The translations under genes were made by a program, and so were the position numbers. Of a DNA stretch of 64,000 nucleotides, positions 1-11,072 are shown piece after piece; position 1 is the first letter of the stretch; each line of letters starts with the position of its first letter. The notes beneath the pieces were generated by a model. It ran no database searches. It worked only from the letters and a program-made list of their open reading frames with translations, and had not been told where the DNA came from. Origin of the DNA: Trichoderma breve (Eukaryota; Ascomycota; Sordariomycetes; Hypocreales; Hypocreaceae); NCBI RefSeq assembly GCF_028502605.1, contig NC_079232.1:3596001-3660000 (forward strand), read 5' to 3'.

Positions 1-2808
1 TCGCCAATCGTGTCATCATCGTCACCTTCGCCACTTTCGCCCTCGTCCTTGTCCTCATAGTTTTCAAAACTACGCAGAGCAATTCCATCCGGCAGTATCG
101 GCATTCTGCCACGGATGTGATCCGCCGTCAACTCCATACCGGGCTTCCAGGAGGCACCGATCCTCTGGATGTTTTCTTCCGTCCAATGAACACCCAAATG
201 TGGTTCTTTCAACACTAATTGCGCCAAGGCAGAATAAAACTCTCCCTCCCTGATGAAGGGTTTGTCGTCAAAGAGCTCCCACTCAACTCCCTTTCGCGGA
301 TAGAGATTTACCCACTGCCCTAGACATACCCTTAGAATTTCATAGGCGCAGATAGTCCGGAGCCGCCCCTGGATCTCGCTTAGGATTCGAGTTCCAGCTG
401 CCAAAATGCTGGCTTGCTCAGCCATTAGGCAAGACTCTTGGTATGAATCAAAGGTTCCTCTGCAGATGAGAATGTCCCAAAAGAATTTGCCTGCGGATCC
501 CGAACGGCTGATGGCTTGAAAAAGTGCAGTTGCGGTTTCTGGCAGCTCCAAGACAATGCCGTATGAGCAACAGGTGTAATGATTGGTTCCAACTGTGTCC
601 AGTGCCATGGATGTAACCAAACATTCTACATTGGATGTTGGGTCTGTGAAGAGTGCCAGTGCTTCATCTTTCTGTTCTTGCGTGTGCTGCCTGCGAATGT
701 GCAGTGTTTTGACTCCTACATGAACAAGTAACGCACACACAACAGCCTGTGTCAGAGTATGACTGCAGTAAACCAGAAGCCGCTTCTTCTTCTGCTTCAG
801 CCTCATTGCTTTTCTAGCGACGTATGCCATCTTGGGAGACCTGAAGCAGATACTTGTCATCATCTCGTAACCCACTAGTGGCATGGTAAATGTGCTATCT
901 GGGCGAGTGTGATAGAAGTACCACTGAAGGCCGCCACTACGATCGTGCCGTAGAGCTGCATTTCTTCCAGCCATCCCAGATAGCTTCTCATCAAACTCCG
1001 CAATGAGCTGGATGTTTCGCACGTTGGCCTTGGATAAGATGGTAAAATCGACATGCGTGGACGCCAAGGTGAGAATCTTCTGTGCTTCATTGCTAAGGCG
1101 AGTAGGCGGCGGCTTTCCAATACGGCCTCGGTTCGCATGCAGCGGTGCTGCGTCTTGCTTCTTGGGCATCTGACCGTACATATGCTCCATGATGAAGTTG
1201 TACATGGTAGTAGGCGTGTTGCCCTCGTATAATCCCATCTCAATTGTCCGAACATGAACTTGTGGGGTTGAGCTTCCAACATGAGTCTCCGATCGATCTT
1301 GTATATCGGTGTTTGTCAACAGTTGGATCGCCAGCATCTGAAGTGTTCTTCGCATGGTTTTAGATGTTGAATCAGCATCCCGCTTATTGTCGACATCCAA
1401 CACTGTACGGGCGATACCAGTTTCCGTGACGGCGTTCAACTGATGAATACACCCCAATCCGCGGAATTCAGCTTCCAAGTAGCCATCGTATTGAATCCCA
1501 GCGCTAGAAAAGAGCCATTCCATCACGGTTGCATTGTTTTCTTGCAAAGGGCGAAACAAGAACCCGTTTGGTCTTTTTTTAATATCTTCCTCGATATCGA
1601 TGCTGGGACCAAACATCTGGAGGATTTCTGAGACTCGCTCACAAATGCGCCATGAGATGGCTTGATTTGATGGATTGCTAGCTGGATAAAATCCAAGCAC
1701 CCGATTGATGTCGTGTAAGTCGGCCATCTCGCCCAAGCCTACGCCAGAGTATTGGGTAACACTTGGGCACATATTCGACAGCTCAAAACGCTTATCATCG
1801 ATCATCCGGCGTGCGTACAGGCGTACGAACTCGACTTCAGGGTCTGAATCATAGCCGAACCATTGTGCTGCTCTCAATGGCCAGAAATTGCGTGCCCGGG
1901 GTACTTTACTTTTCCTTCGTCGAAATCTAAAATGATCAATAACACAGAGCGCCACTTGCCAGTTGTTTCGGCTGTGTCCCCAAATAGTGTTGCTGACGTC
2001 CGCAGGAGATTCTGTGAATCGGCCTGGGAAGAAGGTCATGAGCCGATATGCGCAAGCAATCGTGGTGAGAATCGTATTCCATTCGCTTGGTTGCAGAAGT
2101 AGGCCTGACCTAGCCGGGACAACGGTTTGATCATTCTTGACAAGAACACCGGGAGTTGTCTCCAGGTTGCGCCGCAAAACATCGAATTGTGCATGAAGTA
2201 ATTGAACCTTCTTCCAGACCATCCTCATCTGGTCCAACTTCTTGTTCTCCCTAGACTCTATCTGTCTAATAAGGGGCTCCAGAACACGAGCAACTAAGAT
2301 TATGCAGTTAATAATGAATGTTTAGAAGAGTTGAGCAGCTTTCAAGGGTACAATTGCAGTTCCTAAGGAGTGACTTACCATCTCTGTCCAACTAAGTAAA
2401 AAGCTGATGAGTGTCCTGTAAGCCAACCAGGGCAGCAATCCAAGGGCTACTGAAGATATCATAGATAACAATGGTGGAACCATTAAGGCGCTTGCGATTC
2501 TGCTTCTCTGCATCTTGTAGCACAGAATCTAAACTCTCAGAAGTATCGATGGGTGGCCGGGTGAATTGGCATGGCTGTTTGAAGTAGTCCGCAAAGAAGC
2601 CATCCTGAAGAGGTTTGCCGAGCCTCCACTCATTTAAAGGTAGAGGGGGAGCGGATCCCAAAGCGTTTTGCGGCAATAGTCGATAGTTTAGCGTCCGATG
2701 CTTCAAGGGCGAGGAGCCATCAAGAGGGGGAAGAGGATCAGGAAAGGTATCTAACGCTCCAGGAGTATGTGGCTCTCCAGGAATTGCATTCATTGCTTCA
2801 TCAGCCAT
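1..2808 (-). CDS. SNF2-helicase-derived protein, C-terminal helicase lobe only (partial, runs off left edge)
   Basis: The minus-strand frame is open from about 2293 to the window edge (over 760 codons). A first exon begins at 2808 (MADEAMNAIPGEP...). A strong donor (GAGATG|gtaagt, exon end 2379) and an acceptor (cttag, exon start 2293) define an 85-nt intron. How the first exon reaches that donor is unresolved, because its own frame stops near 2392. Between about 500 and 800 the protein carries a SNF2-type helicase C-terminal lobe: RLLVYC (motif IV-like), HTQEQKDEALALF, LVTSMALDTVGTN (motif V-like) and QAISRSGSAGK (altered motif VI, normally QA..R..R.GQ). The tail is acidic (GEGDDDDTIG). No Walker A (GKT) or DEAD/H box is visible in the preceding ~600 residues, so the ATPase lobe seems lost or unrecognisable. 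It is probably catalytically dead. Two minisatellites lie just upstream. Confidence 0.7.
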
Positions 2809-2866
2809 GAATCAAAAGTCAAAAGCATTCAAAAGCAGCTAATCAAGTAAAAAACGCAGAATACGG

Positions 2867-2956
2867 CAAGAAGGAGACAAGAATAATGAGACAAGAATGA
2901 TATAAGAACAAGAAGGGGACAGGAAGGGGACACAAGAAGGAGACAAGAAGGAGAGA
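2867..2956. repeat. Degenerate purine minisatellite (caagaaggagacaag-like)
   Basis: Imperfect tandem copies of an aagaaggagacaag-like unit, about 13-15 bp, almost purely purine on the plus strand. The array starts about 58 bp upstream of the helicase-derived ORF, so it lies in that gene's promoter or 5' leader. Confidence 0.65.
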
Positions 2957-3037
2957 ATAAACGATACGTTCTTATAAGAAATAGCATTGAAAGGGTGCCA
3001 TCGAAGCTAAGGCTCAGGGAGGCTTTATAAGTCAAGA

Positions 3038-3149
3038 AAACGAGGTTATCTGCAAACGAGGCTATCTGCAAACGAGGCTATCTGCAAAAGAGGCTATCCA
3101 CAAACGAGGTTCTCTACAAACGAGGTTACCTGCAAACGAGGTTACCTGC
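3038..3149. repeat. Seven-copy 16-bp minisatellite
   Basis: Seven exact-length 16-bp copies run head to tail, with consensus aaacgaggYtaYctgc. The first begins at 3038 and the last ends at 3149. Copies 2 and 3 are identical, as are 6 and 7; the others differ by one to a few bases. The array lies 230-340 bp upstream of the helicase-derived gene. Confidence 0.85.
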
Positions 3150-3267
3150 ATCGGAAGAAAAGTTCGGCCGTGGGGGACGCTATACGAGATGCCTCACGGT
3201 TAGTGCTATTCATACACCCCATTTCGTTTACTTTCCTTAATACTACTCCATATATTGATGTAGATTT

Positions 3268-3296
3268 CCTGCTACTAGGTACCTACCAGTAGCAGG
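3268..3296. repeat. Perfect 9-bp hairpin with palindromic loop
   Basis: Cctgctact (3268-3276) pairs perfectly with agtagcagg (3288-3296). The 11-base loop contains AGGTACCT, itself a palindrome. It lies about 230 bp beyond the arrestin stop codon, so it could be a 3'-end or insulator-like structure. Function unknown. Confidence 0.7.
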
Positions 3297-3525
3297 ACCG
3301 ACTTCAAGTGATAAGTACATGTATTAATCGGTTTCAGCGGTATAGTATTAAGTTGCTGGATGGCTGACTTGTCATGAACAAAGCAAATAATGGCTGACTA
3401 TAGACATTTCTTTATAAACATGGCAAATCCTAAACTCCTTGCTGACAAACTCCTAAAGTAGACCTCCGCGCAAAAACAAAAGAAAAGTAAAAAAGAAAGA
3501 CTAATTATGCTTGTGTAATGTACCC

Positions 3526-5019
3526 TTAGGCAACGCCAATGGTTCTTCGGCTTAGCTCATTATATCCTGGCAACGCGGTATCATTATGCAGCCCAGACAC
3601 GGGGGCGTGGATCACGCGGGGCTGCAGGTAAGCATCCGCTTCTTCCTCTTCAGCTTGTGCCAAGGCACTTTCGAAACTGGGAAGTTCGTGACCCTGTGGT
3701 TCGTGAATCGTCTCGACGCCAATCTGCAGAGGAACTGCAAGTGAGATGGCGGTATTTGTCGGTCCCACGCACAAGCTCAATTGTAGCGTATATGAACGAG
3801 AAATTAGGCAAGAGTGGAAACTCGGTAGGAAAAGTTTCTTGTTCGAGTTGGACACAGTAAAAGGAATCGCAATGTCCGTGGTGTGTATGACGGTAGATAG
3901 TTTGGGCTTTTTAGAGCTCTTTCCTTTGCTACTTTGCCGCCGTCTTCTCTCGGAAGAATCTGATTCAGAGGCATCGCCCTCCATCACAGTGCTTGAGTAG
4001 CCTGAATCTCGGCGCGAGCGCGATGACGCATCTTGCTGCATCCATGACACTGATTCCACTGGGAGAGTGAAGAGTGAGTGTGTCGTCGTATAGTTCAAGC
4101 AAGGGGTGCTTTCGCAGTTTGTCCGACTGCCCAAGTTTGGCAAGTGATCCACGGGCACGGCGCTGAAAAAGGTGGTTGAAACGAGCTTGCCCGTAACCGA
4201 GTTGATCTTGGGAGGAGCCGTCTCAGCCGAAGACGGGGCGTACTCCATGTTGATACGGACAGTTGTCATGGAAGATTTGTGCCCATCTGCGGAGAGGATC
4301 ACGGCGTTGGGCTGGATTGCGCTGGCAGTAAATTGACCCGTCTTGCTCGAGAACAGGCTTTTCCGAATAGTCTTGGTTTTAGACAGCTTATACCACTCAT
4401 CTCTAAAAGTGATATCAAGTGGTGCATCTTCGGGGAGCGAAGGAAGAACCTTGAGGATATGATGGGCTTCCATGACTTTTGAGGCAGCTCCATTTCCCAG
4501 CTGAATAGCCTTTGCATTTATGGCGTATTCAATCTGAGTCATGTCTGGAGCTTGATCGTCAGCCTCCCAAGCTCCCAAGCTGGGGGGAAGTCGCAAGTGT
4601 CGTTCCCGGACATCTTGTGACAAGCAGGCGTGATTGCAGGCCCCGATGGTGAGCTGGTGAGGAACAACAAAGTGGAAGGGAATCTTGTACTCGCTTCCGG
4701 CTCGGAATATCCGGTCACCAGGCAAGTCCGACTCTTGAATTGGCATGCGAATCTTCAAAAATGGTCTGAAGGAGTGTGAAGGATACTGTTGAACAAAATC
4801 GAGTCGTGTGGCAGAAATGCCAACAAAGACAATGTCCAAATTGTCGAATGCAGTGTCTTTCGAGGCGCGGACGGCAACATGGCCAGCAATGGTAGAGCCG
4901 GATGTATAGACTTTGGCGTTGAAATGCTGGTCTATCTTGACCTCCATGGCGGGATTCTGAATAGAGCTGTTCTTAGACCCTTTGAAGGGGCGGGTGGTTC
5001 CCTGAGATGAGGCAGACAT
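3526..5019 (-). CDS. Arrestin-domain protein (fungal alpha-arrestin-like)
   Basis: An intronless 497-codon ORF. From about residue 25 (MEVKIDQHFNAKVYTSGSTI) the strand pattern 'GHVAVRASKDTAFDNLDIVFVG' and the later 'PFHFVVPHQL' are typical of the arrestin N domain. A C-domain-like strand region ends with 'IPFTVSNSNKKLFLPSF...LQLSLCV' (about 390-430). A low-complexity Ser/Arg/Lys block (about 335-375, RSRRDSGYSS...SSKGKSSKKPK) interrupts the second half and could be a phosphorylation or ubiquitination loop. The tail has LPSFESAL and LPGYNEL; LPxY is a known weak variant of the PPxY motif by which arrestin adaptors recruit Rsp5/Nedd4 ligases. The likely role is as a ubiquitin-ligase adaptor in membrane-protein endocytosis, inferred from family. 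Confidence 0.75.
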   Translation of the reverse strand: MSASSQGTTRPFKGSKNSSIQNPAMEVKIDQHFNAKVYTSGSTIAGHVAVRASKDTAFDNLDIVFVGISATRLDFVQQYPSHSFRPFLKIRMPIQESDLPGDRIFRAGSEYKIPFHFVVPHQLTIGACNHACLSQDVRERHLRLPPSLGAWEADDQAPDMTQIEYAINAKAIQLGNGAASKVMEAHHILKVLPSLPEDAPLDITFRDEWYKLSKTKTIRKSLFSSKTGQFTASAIQPNAVILSADGHKSSMTTVRINMEYAPSSAETAPPKINSVTGKLVSTTFFSAVPVDHLPNLGSRTNCESTPCLNYTTTHSLFTLPVESVSWMQQDASSRSRRDSGYSSTVMEGDASESDSSERRRRQSSKGKSSKKPKLSTVIHTTDIAIPFTVSNSNKKLFLPSFHSCLISRSYTLQLSLCVGPTNTAISLAVPLQIGVETIHEPQGHELPSFESALAQAEEEEADAYLQPRVIHAPVSGLHNDTALPGYNELSRRTIGVA

Positions 5020-8000
5020 GTTTCAGGTACTAGAGCTTGCGTTGTAAGGAAATATATTAAGGCTGGCAGGTTATCAATGGCTCAGAATTGCCAATGAACG
5101 CTCAAGTAGTGTGAGTAGGGTAAATGGCGGTGATAAATATATGGTTTATGAATGGTAGCTCTTCGACTCAAAATGCAGTTGTCGTGTAGTACAGAGGTTG
5201 GCAGCAGTATTATCTTGGGGCCCCCAAGTAGTATTATAAATGCAAACAGGCAGGTAAATAAATAAACAGGCGGATGACAACAGAAAGAGGAACGGCAGCA
5301 ACGGATGGAAAAGATTCAAATACTGTAGCAAGATGCAGGACAAAAGATGGCATCAGAGTAAGACGGGGGAGGGCCACGCCCTTAAAGCTGAGTCAACTGG
5401 CTCTTGTCGACATGACCAGGTCATCATGAGCTTGCTTGACGAGGGATGGAGGGGTTGCTAGAGCTCGCCATTGACGGTACCGGTACTTGCGGAAGGCCCT
5501 AGAAAACGCTGGTCCCTGAGAAGTTGCTTGGGGCGTGTGAGCGAAGCTGGCGTGATGGGGGAGTGTGGCAATCAAGGCGACTAACACTGTAGGAGCCCGC
5601 TCTTCAGTGCCGCCAGTCCGCGTGGAGCTCGTTGATTGATGGTTCCATTTTTTGGCGCAGGTACAGCACATACAGTGGCGATGATCACGGAGCAAAAGAT
5701 GGCCAGAGAGCATTTGGTCCTTTTTGTGGTTGAATGGATGGTTCTGAGGAGGATGGAGGATTGAAGTGGTGAAAGAAGAGGAAAATACAAGGTTGGAGCT
5801 TGAGATTGATGAGGTTGAAGACCTTCCTCAGTGCAGTATCGCTGAGAGGTATCAGCTACATCTTGGGCACCAGCGTTGAGGTACGCTTTAGCAAACCCAA
5901 TGATACCAAGTCCCGTAGCTGTACAAACCACCGCCTAAGAGGCTACATTAGGGCACTACTGCCATGCGCCTGCTGCGTTCAGTTCTTGCCCTCATGGCTG
6001 CTTGCCGTTTTTGCGGGGTTCACAACGTTCACGAAGTATCGCTGGAGTTGATTTCTACTGTATACTGCACTTCCTCCAGCCTCAACGTCCTCCCGCCTCG
6101 TTGATCTGCGCTGCCTCTCGCCACCAGATCCAGTGTTTTTGACTTCATGTCGTGAGCCAATTTCCTCATGGCTTACTGTATGCACTACTGTATCAACAAC
6201 AGCTTCACCTTCAACAGAGAAACCCCATCAGCTCGGTCTTCCCCGGCGCCCTCTCGGGTCTGCCCCATGGCCTCGACTCTCATTCTAGATGGATACCGAT
6301 TACGAGAGTTGCAAATCTCCAGTGTGCAATGCAAGAAAAAAAAAAAAAAGAAATTCCCCATCGTGAACCCCCCTGTCACGGCGCATGCGCACGAGTTGAA
6401 AAAAACAGCCCGAAAAGAACCAAGCTCGTGCCAGGACCCTTGATTCGTGTGGATGGCCGCCAGCTTAGACAGTGTTCTGGCTCGGTCTGGACTCGATCGC
6501 AACCCTTTTTCCGGGTCCAACGTGTGGGCGCTCGCGGACCGGTGGTGGATTCGGCGCTGGATCGGAGGTTGGCCGGGAATGAACATGCATCTCCGTCCCT
6601 TGTTGTCGCTACGGGTATTTTCAAACTGTCAAAGCGCCCAAAATTCACAGAGCTGAGTGGCAGCATCTGGATTGTGTGAGTTTTGGTGTGTCTGGAGAGC
6701 AGACAGGGGGCTTGAGTGATTGGTTAAAGTCGCCCGGTGCTTTGCAGTCGATATATTGCAGAAGCCGGCTACAAACACTAAGATCGCCGTCCACTGGCTT
6801 GCTTCGCATCCCACACGTGTCCAGCATCGATATATGTCTACCAATGAACTCAACTACATTGGCAGCCGTGCCTGCGTCTCTATTGGAAAAGGGATGGCAT
6901 TTCTATCAATCACCTCAAGCGAAATCACCAACTGCCACATCGATTTTCCGATATCGCTTTTTCTGTGGCCGCTCCCCATTCCTCTGTCATTTCACTACCA
7001 CTCACGGGACACGAAAATCCCAACGCCTAGGGGAAAACTTTGTCTAAGATGGAGCTACCCTCAGCATCTCCACTACCTTAAACAAGCCCAGTTCACATCA
7101 CACAAAAACAAGCGAACAGGCAACAGTACAGGTACTCTGCTGCTTTCTAGCGCCGCTCAGCGTCGTCTTCTCTCTCTCCACCCCTCGCTGCTTCGGGTAT
7201 CTGGATACTTTGCTCAAGCGCAACGATTGCTGTCGAAGCCAAGTCTTTTAGACCCCAAGGAAACAGCTTCAAAGTCTAAAGTCAGACACGCCCCTGCTCC
7301 CCAATTTTTTGCCCCAGATTGCTGCACGATTTGACACACGATCTCCGTAAACGGCTTGGTGCATCAATCTATTTTTTGCCCCAGCTTCGAGAGATCCTCT
7401 TTTTCTATATTTTTTCTCCTTCGTGACTCGGCTTCCTTCTTCACGGTCTTCTTTTGGAAGCTCTTCAAAGAATGCTCTGGCTGACGCCACAATAGGGCTA
7501 TTCACCTTAGCGAGGGGAGGGAAACTGATGAATCAAAAGTAGAAAAGGAGAGGAATGGCCAGAAGGGGCAGCTGGTCAACGCCACAAATTTGGTATTTGC
7601 ATGTGACCGCTATATCCCTACTTATTAACCAGACTCAAGGGGCTTGCCATTGAATTCATATCTTGGCAACGCTTAGATCTATCTCATTGAGGACGTACGG
7701 GCAGCAACTATCTTTCGATTGACGCTCCGCTGCTTAGCCGCAACTCCCTCGAGCCCGGATGTTCGTGTGGATCACGCATGCGTATACATTACCTGCAGCA
7801 TATCCACAGATAACTCTACCTTAACCCAAGTGATCGCCAGCCCACATGCTTCATACCGCAACGCCACTTAAGGCGCCATCCACCGGTTTCCAACGCTGCC
7901 AAGGCGTATCAAACCGTGTGAAGCACTTTATGATTCATTGATTTTCACATGATTGCGGAATTGGTGCATGATTTTTAAGCAATTACGCGTTTAAACGTGC

Positions 8001-8428
8001 ACATCCACCTTTCGTCTCTCCAAGGACCCCCAAAGTAGCTACCATATCATCTATATTAGCTTAAACATCAATCTTGGACATTAATAAGCCAAATCCTAAT
8101 AATGAGGGGTAATAAACTCATCGTCATAAGTGAATGAAACTATTCTGTTGAGTTGAGTTGGGTTTACATGGATGACTTGATGCGTCAAGATGATAATGAC
8201 AAATGTTTGTCTTTGACAAGTCAAAACTAACAAGCAAGTCAGCCATAACAAGGAATTCTTCCGGCAAAGCCATGTCTATAGGCTAATTTGGTTCAATATT
8301 CATGTATGTTTACTTACAAATGATATGATTGCTAATCCAATTAAACGAACTACAATAAAACCTGGAACACAAACACCATTGGTAATCGTACCCCATGTCT
8401 CTGAAACTCCTCTATCGTGTTGTGCGAA
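5020..8428. other. Long gene-poor stretch
   Basis: There are 3.4 kb between the arrestin gene and the SDR gene. The many open frames overlap on both strands and show no family motif. The only coding hint is at 5581-5713. A (A)14-type run is at about 6334-6348. From 7,900 onward the sequence becomes AT-rich. Nothing else recognised. Confidence 0.55.
5581..5713 (-). pseudogene. Possible small secreted protein with a one-base frame break after the start
   Basis: An ATG at 5711-5713 follows a pyrimidine-rich leader typical of fungal promoters. In its own frame it gives an unremarkable Cys/His-rich ORF down to 5393. Shifted by one base (the C at 5710), the next codons read SLAIFCSVIIATVCA then VPAP, a textbook secretion signal with an A-x-A-like cleavage site, continuing about 25 codons to a stop at 5581. 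Either the match is chance or a frameshift separates start and signal sequence. No intron with good sites restores the frame. Confidence 0.25.
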
Positions 8429-9187
8429 TCACTTTCCCGCTACTCTTCTCATGGCCTTGTTATTCAAGGTCCAAGCTAACCCAGTATTGAAAGCACCTGG
8501 TCCTTCAATCTTATTGTCTAATTCCCCCATTGCCATCTTGCAAAGGCAATCGCCAGTGATGTCTGTAGGTGCCAAGGCCGATGGCATGAGTGATCTGAGC
8601 GCTGGATAAAGAGTACTCCCCATAGCTCTATACATGGCGCCTGGATCCGGGATATACTGTTTAATCGCATCATGCTGCGACGCATCCACACCACCCAGTC
8701 GGACTGAGTAAGCTCGCATGGTACGAAGCTCATTGCTCATCGTTGCAAGCCCAACCTCTGTCTCTCCCTTTGTTCTGGCGAAAGTAGCTGTGAAATGACC
8801 TGGCTCCTGCGTAGCTCCCTCACCAGATACGTAGACGAAACGAAAGGGCTGGTCCTCACTAGTCGATAGCGTGGAGAATGCGCGTGCGGCGGCAAGGGTG
8901 TAGTCTTTTGTGATTTTGATGTATTCGTCTTTGCTGACCTTGGACTGGCTGATTCCGAGAGCCCATACGCAGCCATGGGCATCTTTGAGCTTTTCAAGCA
9001 CAGAAGCGTCGTACTGCTCGAAGTCTTTGTGGATGATGACGTTGATTCTTGGATCTTTGGCGTCGTCGGCCATTGGGACGGGTTTGCGGCTCAGAATGGA
9101 GATTTTGGTGATTCGATCATATTTGATCATGGCGTCCAAGACGCCGGAGCCGACAAGGCCTGTCGCTCCCGTGAGAATGATGTGCAT
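8429..9187 (-). CDS. Atypical short-chain dehydrogenase / NAD(P)-binding protein (HTATIP2-like)
   Basis: An intronless 252-codon ORF. The N-terminus MHIILTGATGLVGSGVLDAM is a classic Rossmann dinucleotide-binding segment (TGxxGxxG). It is followed by VWALGISQSKVSKDEY, FRFVYVSGEGA and FARTKGETE, the pattern of the atypical (extended-like) SDR group that includes human HTATIP2 and bacterial YbjT-like proteins. The usual catalytic YxxxK is not obvious, so it may bind NADP(H) without ordinary SDR catalysis, or use altered residues. It stands alone, about 3.4 kb from arrestin and 1.9 kb from TMN3, in AT-rich DNA. Substrate unknown. The stop codon and short C-terminus (NNKAMRRVAGK) look intact. Confidence 0.75.
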   Translation of the reverse strand: MHIILTGATGLVGSGVLDAMIKYDRITKISILSRKPVPMADDAKDPRINVIIHKDFEQYDASVLEKLKDAHGCVWALGISQSKVSKDEYIKITKDYTLAAARAFSTLSTSEDQPFRFVYVSGEGATQEPGHFTATFARTKGETEVGLATMSNELRTMRAYSVRLGGVDASQHDAIKQYIPDPGAMYRAMGSTLYPALRSLMPSALAPTDITGDCLCKMAMGELDNKIEGPGAFNTGLAWTLNNKAMRRVAGK

Positions 9188-11072
9188 TTTGGCTGGAGAG
9201 ATGCCGATGAAGTTAAAGATCTCACTGCCACTTAGATGTCAGAGGTGTAGAATTTGTATGAACAGCAAGGCGAGGTGTAGGGGTTAAGAATGTACAGCTT
9301 CAAGGTGGTAAGACTCGGATTATATATCACAAGACTGATGCGTATAGATAGTATAGACCCAGCCCTATTTATTTTGACTCTTTTTATTCTCCGCTTCCAC
9401 CGACTTGTCCGCAGAGCTCCTGGCCTGAGAATGACTTGATCTGACTACATGATGTATCCACCCCATTCCATGGCCAGATAAAGAACCAATAATATCTTAC
9501 GGTCTTGCCGCAGTAAAGTGCATTATCCGGTCTGGCGGAGTTGCGGACCAATGATGTAAAGGCCATTCAGTAAATTGCTTCGTTATGCCGAGTGTCTGAA
9601 TAGGGGATGTCGTTCCTATCCTAATTAAAACCGGTGATGGGTAAGCATGAGGCTTGATGTAATGCCTTTTTGGGAAAAGCGGGTTGCTAATTCTAGGTTT
9701 ATCTTCAACACATGTATTGCCGAATGAAGATAATTTTGTATTACTGGAAAGAGTTGATTACCTGTCCAGTGTAAGCCAATTTGATTGTTGTTTACCAGCA
9801 TTTCAATACGGATCTCCAATAAATGATAGTTGATGTCGATGAATTCGGGCTTCAGTCGTGATTGTCCATCTTTGCTCCTGATTGCGGCTGCCCTCAAGCT
9901 ATTCTGAGCAGCCCACCCTAGAATGAATGTGGCAATTGAAAGAGGCCGAGGAACAGGGAATTGGGAACTCCCTAATTCTAACTAAAACCTCTAGTTATAG
10001 AATGTGATAAAAATTGATACAAGTCGCGGTTGTTACTATTTCTTACAGTTAAATGTCAAAGAGATGGGATTTCATCGAAGCATGTTCATCGAGAAAAAGA
10101 GGCCCTTATATATGCTTATGCCATCTCATCTATGATCACAAGTAGTATCGCACATCTGATTTTGAGTTTAAAACTCAATGCAGTTGGCTAATTTAATATG
10201 ATGCAATGAAAGGCCAAGTGTATAACGCAGCACTGAGAGTAATGATGGACCATCTCAGATGCATGAGACCAGACTCATGAGAGAAGTGAAAGATTCATCT
10301 ACTTATAGAGAGAGCTTAAAGGAGAAACCTTGCTAGAGAGCTTACCAAGAGGTATCTTTATATGCTTGTATAAATGCATATGGGCTCAATCTATGACTCC
10401 TTATCTCTTTATATTGCTCTGTTCCTTCTTTCCTTTAGAATGCGATAAGACATGTGAAAGTAGAAGCACGTGGGGCTCTATCTCAATTGCTTTGGCCAGA
10501 TCTCAGCGGGGCATCGCGATCGGCAAAGCCACGGCTAATCATTCGTCGATCGGAATGCAGGTGCTACCTTAAAGTCCCAAAGTCCGTTCCTCCCTAGTGC
10601 CGGCAGCGCTGTGGGTTCAACTGCAGTCCCCTTGCAATAAGCTACAATATCCAGACTTGCATCAATCAATCCTCTTATCTGGCCAATTGCTTGAGCGACG
10701 CCGACAAGCTCCTCCGAAGACAAAGCTGAAGCTCCAGCAACGCCGTTGGATCAGCACGAGTATGCCACTTCCATCTTGCCGTCGCAATTGGGATACATAA
10801 TCTGCATTTTCTGGATCCTGCGCTCTCTTAATTTAATCTGAATCCCGTCCTTACATAACAGGGAGCGTTGTTGCAGATTGTAGCTGCAGGCGTCAAAGCG
10901 TCTCAACAGCTTCTCTGCCGACTGCTGCGCAACCGTCGTGACTAAGCCGAGTCTTCGATCTGGACGCGCATATAAAGGGAGAGCTCGAGGCCGAAAAATA
11001 AACAACACATGTCTGGATGGTGATGCTGGGAAGAGAGCTAGGAACTAGGAGAGCTGTCAACGGCGTATCAAC
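9188..11072. other. AT-rich intergenic region upstream of TMN3 and the SDR gene
   Basis: A shared divergent upstream region of 1.9 kb between the SDR gene and TMN3. Open frames are short and overlapping, with no recognisable protein. A TATA-like site lies at 10971-10976. Confidence 0.6.
10971..10976 (+). promoter_or_regulatory. TATA-like box of the TMN3 gene
   Basis: TATAAA within gcgcatataaaggga, 97 bp upstream of the TMN3 start codon, in an otherwise GC-rich local context. Spacing suits a fungal TATA element; not otherwise tested. Confidence 0.35.

Larger units (their letters stand above)
2809..3525. other. Intergenic region with minisatellites and a hairpin
   Basis: The stretch lies between the 5' end of the helicase-derived gene and the 3' end of the arrestin gene. 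It holds the two minisatellites, the 3268-3296 hairpin and AT-rich sequence. No ORF in it looks coding. Confidence 0.7.

Noticed and set aside
6152..7334. Plus-strand ORFs of 175 and 204 codons
   Set aside because: They include an A-run translation and no recognisable domain; equally long frames exist on the other strand.
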